Made by a program: the position numbers and the translations under genes
Notes under the pieces: model-generated
Database searches by the model: none
The model's input: the letters and a program-made list of their open reading frames with translations, nothing else
Told to the model about the DNA's origin: nothing
Origin: Haliclystus octoradiatus
Lineage: Eukaryota > Cnidaria > Staurozoa > Stauromedusae > Haliclystidae
NCBI GenBank assembly: GCA_916610825.1
Contig: OU744450.1
Span: 22,257,338 to 22,321,337, forward strand
Length of the DNA stretch: 64,000 nucleotides
Reading direction: 5' to 3'
In this document: positions 42,611-55,819 of the stretch, one piece after another
Numbering within the stretch: position 1 is the stretch's first letter
Layout: each line of letters starts with the position of its first letter

Positions 42611-42831
42611 CTTGAAGCCGAACTTTCATTTCGGCATTCCAGGGATTCCTCTCACCATATTTGGTAAAAACCGGGGGCTGATGTTGAGAAAGAAATGTCT
42701 GGCCTCTTTTTCTCAGCCGTTGCCTGGATACAGTTCCGTTTAGCAAATAAACGGATGAATAAACATTGATTTTCTTTTGAATTATAATCGAAATCCACAA
42801 AATAATAATAGGGAAACTACTCAGAGCATAT

Positions 42832-43942
42832 GTAGGGGAGACCGGGTACACATCGGACGCTTTTCGGTTTCTTACTTCTAATTATTTTATTTTTCGCTCG
42901 AAACAAATAAAACGTATATCATTTAATAGCTAATGTGCCATGTTTAAAAGGGTAAATTGTTGGAAAGTTAAATATATTCGAGTGCCGAGTATTTGATCAT
43001 TCTTTACCCCTAGTTGAGCGGGGTGACTTCGGCCAGACTGGGGTGACTCTGGACAGTGAATTTAAACTCTCAACAATGCACGAAACAAATGTTTATTGAC
43101 ATTAGTCGAAAGCTTCATCATTCATCTACTCAAAGAAATCAATGAAATTATTCATAAATTACAAACCATGCTAATATTTATAATTTCTTTAGCGCCTCGA
43201 AATAGTCATCGAAAGCTGTAAATTCAAGTGATAACTCAGCGGCCCCAAACGAAAACAAAACATGCTCGTAAATCAACAAGAGTAAACCAAACTCTTCGAC
43301 ATATATAAATTGAGACATATCTGTAATTAAATGCACTTCATACTTGATTTTTCATCCACAATTTGATATTCTATTTAACTAGACCACATTATTTCCATAT
43401 ATTCTAAGCCGACGGATCACACGTGCTCTGAAATGTTTACACAACATCACAGCTGGAGCGTGTCAAACTTGAATGGAATGAGAAACTTGACACCCACTTA
43501 ATTACGGATTTACCATTGTTTCACAGCTTGATATTTTACTTCTTCATCACTTTGATATGTTTTGACGCTCTGACCGTAGTCACCCCGTTTATAAACATTG
43601 AAGAATATCATTTCTGCAGTTGAATTTTCAAAGCGCACGTGCATGAAACTTCAGTATGAGGCACACAACGTCACTGGCTTCAAAATGGTACCAAATATCA
43701 ACATGTTGGTTGCGTGGATTTTCTTCGTCAAACTTTTTCTTCGAGAACAAATAATACACAGAAGCGGGAGAAAATTTCAAACCACAATAACTTTTTTATT
43801 ACTTGATGAAATTATCTAAAATTTTGGCGATAAGTATGTTTTACCTTTGTATTTAACATACTGAGAGATTGTATTTTTTATTTAAACTAAAACCGTTCTG
43901 TCCGAAGTCACCCGCGTCCGAAGTGACCCCGGTCTCCCCTAC
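42832..43942. mobile_element. 1.1-kb non-autonomous element with GTAGGGGAGACCGGG termini
   Basis: GTAGGGGAGACCGGG at 42832-42846 is perfectly mirrored at 43928-43942. The subterminal words GGACG/CGTCC and several internal copies of GGGGTGACTTCGG-type sequence (43019-43031, reverse near 43577 and 43903-43925) form an ordered array near both ends, as in large-TIR DNA transposons. The interior is AT-rich with no transposase. No target duplication is clear. Confidence 0.75.
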
Positions 43943-44037
43943 TCCTCAATTGAAGAGGAGAAAGCTTATAAATATTATTAATTAGACAAGGCAATTTGCT
44001 CTTCAGATTAGATATAAGCCACTGTACTGTAACTGTA

Positions 44038-44168
44038 CCCCTGCGAAAACAGTTCAGTAGTTCATGAACAGTTCATGAACGTTAAATGGCCCCAAATTTT
44101 CATGAACAGTTTATGAACAGTTCAGAAAATTTGGATCCATTTACCTCCTGAACTGTTTTTAGCAGGGG
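44038..44168. mobile_element. GTTCATGAAC-type MITE, copy 1
   Basis: CCCCTGCGAAAACAGTTCAG at the left end is mirrored by CTGAACTGTTTTTAGCAGGGG at the right, flanked by TA on both sides (44036-44037, 44169-44170). The interior is largely GTTCATGAACA-type palindromic units. Confidence 0.75.
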
Positions 44169-44384
44169 TATGACCATGGTAGGATCTAACAATTATTTGA
44201 TGATTAAAAACTATCATTGTACGATAAATTACAAATATTTAATGACGAATTTTGATAAAATCACTTTGAAACAATAAATTTATTTCACGAAAAGCGTATA
44301 CTTGTCAATTGAAAGTCTTATGAAATATTTTCTTACGTGTCATCGTGTAATTCACAGGAAGTTTTTACACAACTTTTGAGGAAG

Positions 44385-44486
44385 GCTCACTGTATAACTA
44401 GACATTTTCAAAAGCGTGCGCCTCCAAATGAAAGTGCGCTCGAAAGCACGGCACGCTCAAAAGCGCACTGTATAATCCAGGCCTGG
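44385..44486. repeat. GC-rich inverted-repeat element
   Basis: CACTGTATAACTAGACA at 44388 and the reverse-matched CGCACTGTATAATCCAGG at 44464, with AAAAGCGTGCG and CACGCTCAAAAGCGC words between. It shares sequence with 42450-42490 in inverted orientation. Confidence 0.45.
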
Positions 44487-44489
44487 GCC

Positions 44490-44732
44490 AACCTCTGCGA
44501 AAGAATGTACCGAGTTCATGAACTATTCATGGACTTCATAAACTGTTCATGAACGGTTCACAGATAGTTCATGAACTTTATTAGCTGTTCATGAACAGTA
44601 CATGAATAACTTGTGAACAGTTCATGAATAGCTTTTGAACAGTTCGTGAACATCAAATTACCTGTTTTTCAATGACGTTTTTTGAACCTTTTCATCATTT
44701 ATGAATCTTTCTTGAACTGTTGATAACCTGCT
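44490..44732. mobile_element. GTTCATGAAC-type MITE, copy 2 (diverged)
   Basis: It starts ACCTCTGCGAAAGAATGTAC, is filled with about ten TTCATGAAC or close variants, and ends TTGAACTGTTGATAACCTG. The termini are degraded relative to copy 1. Confidence 0.55.
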
Positions 44733-45002
44733 TTCAAAAGAGAATAAATGTTTTCGTCTAATGAAATTTATTGTTTTAGTAGTCTGTATATTACTCTCAG
44801 CTACACCTGGGGGCCTTTTGAGAGCAGGTTAGGTTTTTTTTCAAGTCCTCATTTTTCAGAAAGCATCAGAGTAATGAATTCAAGTATGCAGGTTAATTCC
44901 TAATGAAAATTTGAAAAATAAATAGATACTGAGAAATATTTGTTCAGCACAAACTTATTTAGCAGTAATTAAAAGTTAAAAATGTGTTAATTGAAAATGA
45001 AA

Positions 45003-45379
45003 GTAATGTAGATGGTGTCGCCCTACAGAAGGCACCCGTACCACCCTTTATTTCTAGATGAGTGGCTTTTTTCACTGAGAGCAATGATTTTAAACACTCT
45101 TTGTTGATCTCAGCCGCGACACTGCAGATCAATTTCAACAGATTTCATGGCAGATAGGTCTTGATTGTCAATGCACAACGATGCGCCGCAGCTACTCACA
45201 ATGCAATTCCCTCTGGACCATTCCATCCTCCATCCTCAGATGGTACTCATTTGATGTTTCAGATAAAGTCAAGACTGAGTTGACCTTTGGGGGATTTGAA
45301 CCACAGTCGATCAGATAAGATCCGATCTGAAGTTCGGTTGCTCTGCCATCTGAGCTCATCCTCCTGTGTGTAATCCTCT
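45003..45379 (-). repeat. tRNA-derived SINE, family 1, near full-length copy
   Basis: On the minus strand this is the same element as 3134-3521, from the tRNA-like head (45285-45363) to the 3' domain ending near 45008. The flanks AATGAAA at 44996-45002 and 45380-45386 are a likely 7-bp target duplication. The A box and B box are both recognisable. Confidence 0.9.
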
Positions 45380-45662
45380 AATGAAATTCTGAAGATCAAT
45401 CTTTCACAGAGTTCATGGTAGAAGGGCATTGATTTTTATATAGTATCAACTTCAGTAATAATAGAATTGATTCAATACAGTGAACACTTTTTTAATTTAT
45501 TTAGTTTATTTTTTAATTGATACAGTAATTTGTATATACCAATTTTCAAAAAGTTGAGTGAAATCACATCGAGGGATTTTTTATTGCTATTCTTCTAAAT
45601 TATACTATCTGCATATTTCTAGAAGTAATGCCTATATGATTATGCTACCAAACCCACCCTAA

Positions 45663-46023
45663 CCCTGCGGAAAATTGTTGAATTCATGAACTGTTCATGA
45701 AAATTGGGCCATGTAACGTTTGTGAACTGTTTATTAACTGTTTATGAATTGTTCATGAACTTCATGAACCTCACAAACTTCCTGAACTTTCATGAACTGC
45801 TCATCAACATCTTTCAAATAGTTCATGAACAGTTCATGAATAGTTCATGAACGTTAACATGGTCCATTTTTCATGGAATTTTTCATGAACTGTTCATGAA
45901 TAATTACTGAACGCTAACATGGTCCAATTTTTTATGAACTGCTCATGAACATCTTTTAAATAGTTCATGAACAGTTCATGAAAATTTGGGCCATTTAATG
46001 TTCATGAACTGTTTTCACAGGGG
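45663..46023. mobile_element. GTTCATGAAC-type MITE, copy 3
   Basis: CCCTGCGGAAAATTGTTGAA at the left and CATGAACTGTTTTCACAGGGG at the right form imperfect inverted repeats. Between them lie more than ten TTCATGAAC palindromes, separated by AG or CT, with interspersed TTTAAATAGTTC and AACATGGTCC words. Confidence 0.75.
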
Positions 46024-46024
46024 C

Positions 46025-46930
46025 TACCTTTAGCAATGTGACTCTCCTTTTTGCGCTATGCTATTCTAACTTCTGCTATAACATCTATGCTAGCTTAGCT
46101 TACTAGTCAACATCCAGATAAAATCTATTGACCAAATCACCGGGGAGTCAATTTGTTTTTGTTGTTGTTGTTAATTATGATGTTCTTTGAAAATTTCAGT
46201 GAAATTAGTGATTTCATCTAAGAGAGTAATGAATTGGCAATACAAAATCACAAAGAAGTTTATCCGTCTACCTATATCCGCAACTGAATGGGCACTTGGA
46301 ATTCGACATCGAACTTAGTATGGATAGGATCTATGCGACGTAAGTAGCATATACTATTTAACATAAATCTCCAAATTGGTCTTTTCCAAGTTGACTAATA
46401 TTATTATTAACATGCTCGACTTTGTAAATATATCTATATTTTTCGCTTGTGTAAAATTTTATTACCATTAATTTATACTTCACATTGCTAATTTTTTTTA
46501 AGAAGCTAAAATTTTTGTTTATAATATTAGTCAATTTCTACTAAAATAATTAGACACCTCAACCTCGTCTTCTACCGTTTTGGTTAGTAAATTTGGTGGA
46601 CCTCATTGACTGTTTAACGTTAGACAACTCAATATTTGTGTCTAATTGTTAAATAGTAGTCATAGCCTTTGGAAATGATTTGCACATTATACTTTAAGTA
46701 AGCCTATAAAATACACATTATCCGTCAATAAGCGATTTCCAAAAATAATGAAATAATCTACTATTTCTTGTATATATATATATACGATAATTGATATTCA
46801 ATACTGCACAGAGGATTATCTATGTGTGAAGTATAAAGTTTTCCTGTCGTAATAATAAAGTAATTTGGACGCAACGCCCTACCGAAGGCAAGAAAGAAAA
46901 TACATGCATAGCTGTATCGACACAAGTCCC
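46025..46930. other. AT-rich stretch
   Basis: No gene. The phrase CGCCCTACCGAAGGCA at 46875-46890 matches the 3' domain of SINE family 1 in reverse and may be a tiny remnant. Confidence 0.35.
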
Positions 46931-46934
46931 ATGT

Positions 46935-47578
46935 GGGTAACTTCAAATGGTTGGTATACGGGGACGTGCCAACTATTGAGGGTACATTTTCATGATCTTT
47001 GATTACAATTTTGGGGATCGTGGCTAGAACAGGGGTAACTCAAGGACATCTGTTTTCAACCGATTTTCAAAATTTCAAAACTCTTTTTGTATCTCGGACC
47101 TAAATATATTTACTACAAATAGGTCTTGTATAAAATGAAAAATGAAAAATTATTCCAAAAATGTTAGTCAGCCAAAAAGTTATATCACGAAGTTTAGTTT
47201 GAAAGTTGAGTAACTTTTTTAGTTTTTTAATTATACATGATAGATCTGTGGTAAATATACAAAGGTACCAAATGCAAATAGAAATTTGAAAATCGGTTGA
47301 AAACTGAATTTAATTCAATTAAAAGAATCCATAAAAAATCATAAAATGTCCTTGAGTTACGAGATATTGTATTTCAATGAGCAAAAACGTTGATGTAAGC
47401 CCACAAAGCTGTAATCAATTTTCAAATAGGCGTCGATAAAAAATTTATCAGCATTGCAATTTTGCTAATTTATGAAAGGTGTCAATTTTGTAAAATTAAA
47501 CTTTTAGACGACAAATCTCTTAATTCAAATTGGCGTTTCTCGTCCTTGAAATATCTTGAGTCCTCTCCCCTTGGGCTA
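46935..47578. mobile_element. Probable GGGTAACTT-family element, long copy
   Basis: The left end GGGTAACTTCAAATGG, followed by GGTATACGGGGACGTGCC, is the reverse complement of the right end of the copy at 11440-11685. The right end (CTTGAGTCCTCTCCCCTTGG, 47556-47575) resembles the reverse of that copy's left end. An internal GGGGTAACTCAAGGAC (47033) suggests rearrangement or nesting. Limits are approximate. Confidence 0.4.
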
Positions 47579-47589
47579 CTCTTCAATCT

Positions 47590-48300
47590 TTATTCATAAC
47601 TTATAGCTTACTAAATTGCTTTTATATAACATGAGTGTGATTTTCAACTTCAACATGGTAACTTTGAGTGATAACATTCTACGAATTTGGTAATTATAGG
47701 CTTTGGCACATATTCTGGAGTTTTCTGAAATGTGTTACGCATAATATTGTCTGCAACACTAGTCGTATAAAATTACATAAAATTTACACCGTTACTAAGG
47801 ACAAGCTTGGAGGGGAATTTTTTAGAAGGTAACCTAAATCCAACATGATTTCTATGATTCTCGAATACTCGATGGCTCAATTATTGGCACTACGATATAT
47901 AATTTTATTGCTACTATTTCTAATGATTTATCAATAAAAAGATTGGTTTGATTAAAATGCCGACCACTGTTTGGGTTCAGCATAAATTCTCTTGTCGATC
48001 TATGTATATACTTGTGAAGCAACGTGCAACATGGCATTTTATTTGACTGTTCTTTTATATATAGGTGGATAGATGCAGCGATGCACGGTATATTCCTTAC
48101 TGGTGGGAAGAGAATCAATTCGATTTTCAATATATGACAAGAAAAAAAACGTTAAATAATCGAAGATGATGCGAAACAAAATACATTGCATCTTTTCCAT
48201 GATTGGTTGTTTATTATCACGTGATATGATATGAATTTGTTGTCATTTTTTATGAGCGTCTTAATGAAGATTGAAAGGATGCTGTATTTTATATTGAAGC
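47590..48300. other. AT-rich stretch upstream of the 48.3-kb exon
   Basis: No exon recognised. The frame at 47852-48130 (minus) shows no family features. Confidence 0.3.
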
Positions 48301-48329
48301 TTCATAGCGTCTTACTTGTAATTGAACCG

Positions 48330-48636
48330 TGATAGCAGAAGGTGGGACGCGCTTATTGATTATATTATAGAAAAGCAGATTATAATTATGGTCGTGGCTG
48401 AATTAGCATTTGTTGCAGGAGCTCTGTTAGGGTTCTCTCTATCAAGTGTCGTCGTTGCTACAGAATTACATATACGGCATGGATTAAAGAGATTTGGTCC
48501 GTCAAAGAAATTGAATTTAAATAAGAAACATTTAAAAGAATCTGATGTGGAGGAATTAAATGATGAAAATAACAATAAGAAATGTATTCATGATATGTCT
48601 TATAAATTATACCCTAAAGGCATCGTATCATTTTGA
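48330..48636 (+). CDS. Possible last exon of a multi-pass membrane protein
   Basis: An open frame follows a possible acceptor (GATAGCAG ending near 48339) and reads RWDALIDYIIEKQ, then a 27-residue hydrophobic segment (about 48388-48465), then a basic cytoplasmic-like tail rich in Lys and Asn with a stop at 48636. A hydrophilic lead, one membrane span and a short basic tail look like the fourth segment of a tetraspanin-type protein, but the Cys residues usual there are missing. It could instead start at the internal ATG at 48388 as a small single-pass protein. No upstream exon in phase was found. Confidence 0.3.
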
Positions 48637-48639
48637 AAA

Positions 48640-49970
48640 GAAAATCAATTTTTATGATAGAATTTAATACCTTATTATAGGGTTTTGAACTGAATGGAAA
48701 TGGATTTTATTCAGAAGAATAGCCATTTGGTTTGATAAATACTTCACTATCTTTCTCCAATCCCTGGAGATGTGATTAATATAAAGATTTGTTTTTATAA
48801 GTCGTATTTTCACATTGTGTTGAGCACGATGTTATACTTTGATTATGAAAGTCAATGATTTTTTAAGTTATGTGAATTTATCTATTTTAGATAACGCTAT
48901 ATGGCTATGATTATAATTGTATAAGTTTTATAATTTATTTCAATGAAATCTGAAAGCCAGTTAAGCTATGTGCTGTTCTTTGCATGTCAAATATGATATC
49001 ATGTTGTAGGGGGCCTTAATTATGCTATATTCCAGAACCATAATTCAATTTCAGATGTATAAATATAAAGTATGGTAATTATGTTGATTAGTTAAGAATA
49101 TGTTTGATTTTTATCTTGCTTTATCAAAACTATACTTTTGGTGGGGGCTTTGAAATTCATGTGGAACCCCTCCCCCTGCATCCATGCTCAATTGACGCGC
49201 TAGTGAAAAAATCTCTTATTAGAAAAATGAAGCTTCTAAAATTCTGAACTGACTTGATGAACTTTTTATTCTCTCTTTCTCTCTTTCATGCTTATAAATG
49301 AGTATTTCATTTATTACAATTCTGTGTGTCCTGCAAGCATGCATTTATGCGTTAACCAATTTAAGGTAAGATAGATAAGAGTCCAGATTTTCAGCAAGAG
49401 CCTCTATTACATGTTTGTTCCATGAAACCGAGATAGTTGCGGTAAACGAGATGACTATACGATATCCGTTTACTCCTTTGGTTAGCTCAATGCTTCTATT
49501 GGGAGAGGGGTGTAACACCTATAAGTAGGAAACTAAGAGAGTGTTGTTCTTCTATCTTGATTTTAGCGTATTCGAACACGAAGGGGGTACTAATGAATTT
49601 TGATTACAATTTATTCAGCTAGTGTAAATACTCATTAAATTGTAATTGATCAATTGACTACATGGATGTTGAGTATATTCAGATTTCCTTTGCGATTGAC
49701 CTGTGCCGTCTGGTGCCTGTTGATAATTTGACTGCTATGTTCTTGCTACCTATATCAAAGGTGTATACAGGAGTATGACTTAATGTAGAAGTTCATTCGC
49801 TGGCTGTCAATTATCTAGTGTTCCCATTATGCTTGTGGCATCCCCCCTGTGTATGGCAATGCCTACTCTCTGATGGAAGAAAGACCTAGCTCGTTTTTCT
49901 CCTGTCGATTTAATTAAGATTGTTCCAATCTCATGATAAAACTCTTATGCCTTATGGCCAAACGGGCCCA
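48640..49970. other. AT-rich stretch
   Basis: No gene supported; an AATAAA-like signal for the 48.3-kb exon was not identified with confidence. Confidence 0.3.
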
Positions 49971-49975
49971 GAGTC

Positions 49976-49976
<1 letters not shown>

Positions 49977-50068
<92 letters not shown>
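49977..50068. repeat. (CTAT)n microsatellite, 5' border of the LINE array
   Basis: About 92 bp of uninterrupted CTAT units, directly abutting the first LINE copy. Confidence 0.95.
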
Positions 50069-50071
<3 letters not shown>

Positions 50072-50725
50072 GGTGTTATTTTACAACAATCGTTAACCTT
50101 TACTTTACATCTAATGAACAAGTTACATAAATGCATTCTCACGATAGGTGCTATACCACATTTAAAGAAAGTATCTCTTCAAACATCGCTAAATATTTTT
50201 GACATGAAAATCTCTCCGATGGTTACTTATGCTTTTCCAGTCATTGCACCATTTATCACATCAAACCAATTCCTCTACCTTGATCGTATCAAAGCTACAT
50301 ATCTTAAACGTGCCCTTGGGGCCCATATATCTGCTTCAAATACTTTAATTTACATATTTACAAACACTAACCTTCTAACAAAAGATATTGAACATTTGTT
50401 CCCTTTTAATTTTGAAGAACTTTCAAAATGTTTTGAAAACCGCAAAAATAAAATAGTTGAAGTATTCCAAAAAGGGTATGGAGCCGCCCCTGCCTTACAA
50501 TCATCTGGTTGGCAAGCAGCAAATCAATTAAATCGAAACTACATCATCCGCTTGTCAATCCATGGCTTTCACCATCTTATCTGTACAAATAATATTTTTC
50601 ATGATCCTGACGATAATTGCCTATGTAAAGAGTGTGGTGATTCAGCAAATGATCGATATCATATTTTACACTGCCAACAAATATCATCATATATACAATT
50701 TGTAAAAGCCGCAGTACAAAATTGA
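50069..50725 (+). pseudogene. C-terminal part of LINE ORF2 (copy A)
   Basis: The frame opens as LGVILQQSLTFT directly at the CTAT border and continues without a stop to 50725, about 218 residues. It covers the region after the reverse transcriptase palm and the C-terminal zinc-binding module, with CLCKECG...DRYHILHC as the Cys/His cluster and SIHGFHHLIC before it. Copies B and C have the same order of motifs (LSVHGFHHLIC, CKQCG, DRYHIIKC) at perhaps half identity. Only a 5'-truncated remnant is present, so no active protein is encoded. Confidence 0.8.
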
Positions 50726-50823
50726 CTATTGATATCTTAAATAATCTAAATTGTCTATTAAAATTTCAAAATATATCAAATCAATAACAAAATAATAATT
50801 GACATAAATTATTAGCAGTTATT
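50069..50823 (+). mobile_element. LINE copy A, 5'-truncated, bounded by CTAT repeats
   Basis: The 5' border is the microsatellite itself; the coding frame is already running at the first bases. The 3' end (AGCAGTTATTAT) passes directly into (CTAT)3 at 50824-50837. It is related to copies B and C at the protein level but belongs to a clearly different family. Confidence 0.8.
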
Positions 50824-50837
50824 ATCTATCTATCTAT

Positions 50838-52416
50838 ATTGCCTTACTTTGCTGTCCTCTTAAAATACTTACATCAATAATTAATGAACGTCTGAAAGTC
50901 GAAATATTTGATAAATTACCAGTCGAGCAGTTTGGTTTCCAAGAAGGCAAGAACACTTATTTACCATTATCTATTCTCATAAATGATATATCAGAACAAT
51001 TCAACAAACCATCTGGTAATATATATTGTACTTTTGTGGATTTTCAAAAGGCTTTCGATAATGTTTCAAGGTGCCGTCTGATTGAGAAGTTGCAGACCCA
51101 GTTCTCGATCCGAGGAAAGATATTGGCCCTTATAGCAAGTCTTTTACAGCAAAACAAGATACGAATCGATGACGGTGTGCAGCTCTCTGACATCATCATC
51201 CAAAGACATGGAGTAATTCAAGGCGATAGTCTGTCACCTTCACTTTTCATTTTATTTATTGCCGACCTGGCTGATGTGTTTCGAAATATTTCTAATCTTA
51301 AATTTCTGTTCTATGCTGATGATTTGGCTCTTTATTCTACATCTCCTGTGTCAATTCAGAATGCACTAGATGCTCTGTCTTCTTGGTCAAATACGAACAG
51401 TCTCTCAGTCAACCTAGACAAAACCAAAATTATTAAGTTCAGAAAAGGTGGCCGGTTGAAGTCTGATGACAAATTTATTTACAGAAACGAGGAGATAGAA
51501 ATAGTTAAAAGTTACACTTACCTTGGCATTGTTCTACAAACTTCATTGGTATTCACTCAACATATCACAGACAAAAAATATAAATTGTTAGCAACCATTG
51601 GCCTCATTAAATATCTACAGCTTGTATCCGTTTCGACAGCTATTAAAATATTTGACATGAAAATTAAACCTTCTATCACATATGGCCTAAATTTAATTTC
51701 ACCATATTTATCATTATCAAACGTATTAGAGCTAGACAAGATAAAAGCAAACTTTTTAAAGCGTGTTCTTGGTATTCCGCCACGTTCATCAAATACTCTG
51801 TGCTTTATGATGGCTGGCACATCAACATTATTTGATGAAGTCAAAACTAACTTCCCCTTCCAACAAAAAGTAATTCAAGATCATGCTGCACATATACTAG
51901 AAAAGGCAAACAAATTAGAACAGTCTGGCTTTCTAATGGCGCCTGCATTTTTATCAGAAGGGTGGAAATCATGTCAGCAACCAAATAGAAACTTTATTAC
52001 ACGTCTTTCTGTTCATGGTTTCCATCACCTCATCTGTATCAATGAAAAATTTCACAATCCATCAACACAATGTACCTGTAAACAATGTGGCATGGAAGCA
52101 AATGATAGATATCACATCATCAAATGTAAAATGATCAAATCATACATGCAATTTGTAAAATTGAAAGATTCTTGAAAAATTGATAAAAAAAACAATAATA
52201 ATAAATGAATAAGAAAAAAATAATAATAAATAAATAAATAAATAAATAAAAATAAAAATAATGATTAATAATAATAATAATGCTAATTGATCGCTGATCA
52301 ACACATATCAAATATTATACTAAATTTGCTATATTAACCAATTATATTTTAACTTTTATACTGTACTTATCTTAAATTTTGACTACCCTGCATTAGGGTG
52401 AAATAAATACGTTTAC

Positions 52417-52417
<1 letters not shown>
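50838..52417 (+). mobile_element. LINE copy B, 5'-truncated, bounded by CTAT repeats
   Basis: It follows (CTAT)3 at 50824-50837 and ends ...GGGTGAAATAAATACGTTTACA before a 120-bp (CTAT)n. Its body is nearly identical to copy C, which begins about 60 bp further upstream in the element. The 3' UTR is AT-rich with an AATAAA close to its end and no poly(A). Confidence 0.9.
50839..52175 (+). pseudogene. LINE reverse transcriptase, truncated (copy B)
   Basis: An open frame from the CTAT border to a stop at 52175. Reverse transcriptase signatures in order: IALLCCPLKILTSIINERL, the first catalytic Asp in FVDFQKAFD, GVIQGDSLSPSLF, the catalytic FYADDLALY, a thumb region, and a C-terminal CCHC-type module (CTCKQCG...RYHIIKC). 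The endonuclease and the beginning of the reverse transcriptase are missing through 5' truncation. No stop or frameshift in the remaining 445 codons points to recent insertion. Confidence 0.9.
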
Positions 52418-52503
<86 letters not shown>

Positions 52504-52504
52504 G

Positions 52505-52541
<37 letters not shown>
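52418..52541. repeat. (CTAT)n microsatellite between LINE copies
   Basis: About 124 bp with a single CGAT variant near 52502. Confidence 0.95.

Positions 52542-54610
<2,069 letters not shown>

Positions 54611-54647
<37 letters not shown>
54611..54647. repeat. (CTAT)n microsatellite, 3' border of the LINE array
   Basis: About 37 bp of CTAT at the end of copy C. Confidence 0.95.
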
Positions 54648-54648
<1 letters not shown>

Positions 54649-54649
54649 A

Positions 54650-55445
54650 TTTGATACGATTGAGAGAGGGAGAATTTTCTATATAGTTTTACTAGGATGC
54701 TTCAGTTTCAGTTTGTTGAATACATTATATACCTTACTTTTGAAAATATGTTGTACTTAATACATTTAAATAACTATATCAACTTGATTTGTTTTAAACA
54801 TATGATTTTAAACTTATAGAAAATGTACATAACACACAAAAAAAAAATTTCATTTATCTCGCATTGAAATGCAAATATATGACACTTCAGTTTGTATTCA
54901 ACCGACATAAGTTGAAAATCTATGCCTATTTGTTATTTGAATACTGTAATAAGAAAGTGTTAAGAAAGTTTGAGTACTGAGATTACGAAATTCTTAGCTC
55001 AACCCTCGCGGTCTCGCGGATTCTATACTTAAAGGATAGGATACAGTACAAAATTTTTAGATCAAAATGCATTTTTCTTCATAGTTAAACATGTGTTATA
55101 TATATATACATACATATTATGAAATAAAAAGTAAAACTAATATAAAACTAATGCCACGTTAATGTTAAACAATTAAAATAAGTTTTGTAAAGCATTCTCA
55201 AATTTATTAAAAAACGGATATAATAAAATTATTGGAAAAGTTGACTTCAATGGTATCATAATCATCTCAATGACATTTCCACTGTCGGAGTTATTTATTT
55301 ACATATTTATTAACATTAATTACTGTACTATAGAACGAATAATGTAGCTGCAACAACTTTATAAAGTCCAAAAACAAGTATTATCTCTAAAACGACTAAT
55401 CCAACAATTTCGCATATATTGAACATGTTCGTATAATTATTGCTT
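54650..55445. other. AT-rich stretch
   Basis: No gene. It contains the tail-like phrase at 54835-54885 related to 52810-52853, and a TA-rich run near 55098-55112. Confidence 0.35.
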
Positions 55446-55451
55446 TTGCTA

Positions 55452-55598
55452 TTAATAGATCATTACGGCATTACAACGATTAGGTACTTTGCAAACACGA
55501 TGCTTTAAGCATGCACAGTTAAGAAATACATAGATTTCTAACACTGTTGCTATTATCACTGCACCCAAGAGAACTAGGACAAAATAAGCTGCCGGCAT
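55452..55598 (-). CDS. Small single-membrane-segment ORF, 48 aa
   Basis: ATG at 55598, stop at 55452. The first 27 or so residues are hydrophobic (PAAYFVLVLLGAVIIATVL), followed by a Cys-rich, basic tail with five Cys. It looks like a single-pass or signal-anchored microprotein. No family recognised. A perfect X-box match lies 52 bp upstream. A 48-codon frame is easily random in AT-rich DNA, so this is only a candidate; it could also be a last exon. Confidence 0.25.
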   Translation of the reverse strand: MPAAYFVLVLLGAVIIATVLEIYVFLNCACLKHRVCKVPNRCNAVMIY

Positions 55599-55649
55599 TT
55601 AATTTCCAGGTGGCTCAATACACTTTGTATTATAAAGTTAAATGATTTG

Positions 55650-55663
55650 GTTTCTATGGTAAC
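55650..55663. promoter_or_regulatory. X-box (RFX site) match
   Basis: GTTTCTATGGTAAC fits the nematode-defined X-box consensus GTHNYYATRRNAAC at all positions. It lies between the minus-strand ATG at 55598 and a plus-strand ATG at 55706 that opens only a 15-codon frame. By base composition alone somewhat less than one such match would be expected in a window this size. Confidence 0.35.
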
Positions 55664-55819
55664 AACGTGCTTGGCGTGGCACTGTGGAATATAACTCGAG
55701 TAAACATGGACTTGTGGTTAGACTTTATCAAATATGTTATTGCTGGTGTTTGAATATAGCTTCATGCATGTGCAAAGGCTGAAAACAATACCAGTTATCT
55801 GCAAAATAAAAACAAGAAA

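Noticed and set aside
44040..46020. Regularly spaced GTTCATGAAC units looking at first like a CRISPR or tandem satellite
   Set aside because: Unit spacing is irregular, there are no spacers of constant length, the host is an animal genome, and the units lie inside elements with terminal inverted repeats.
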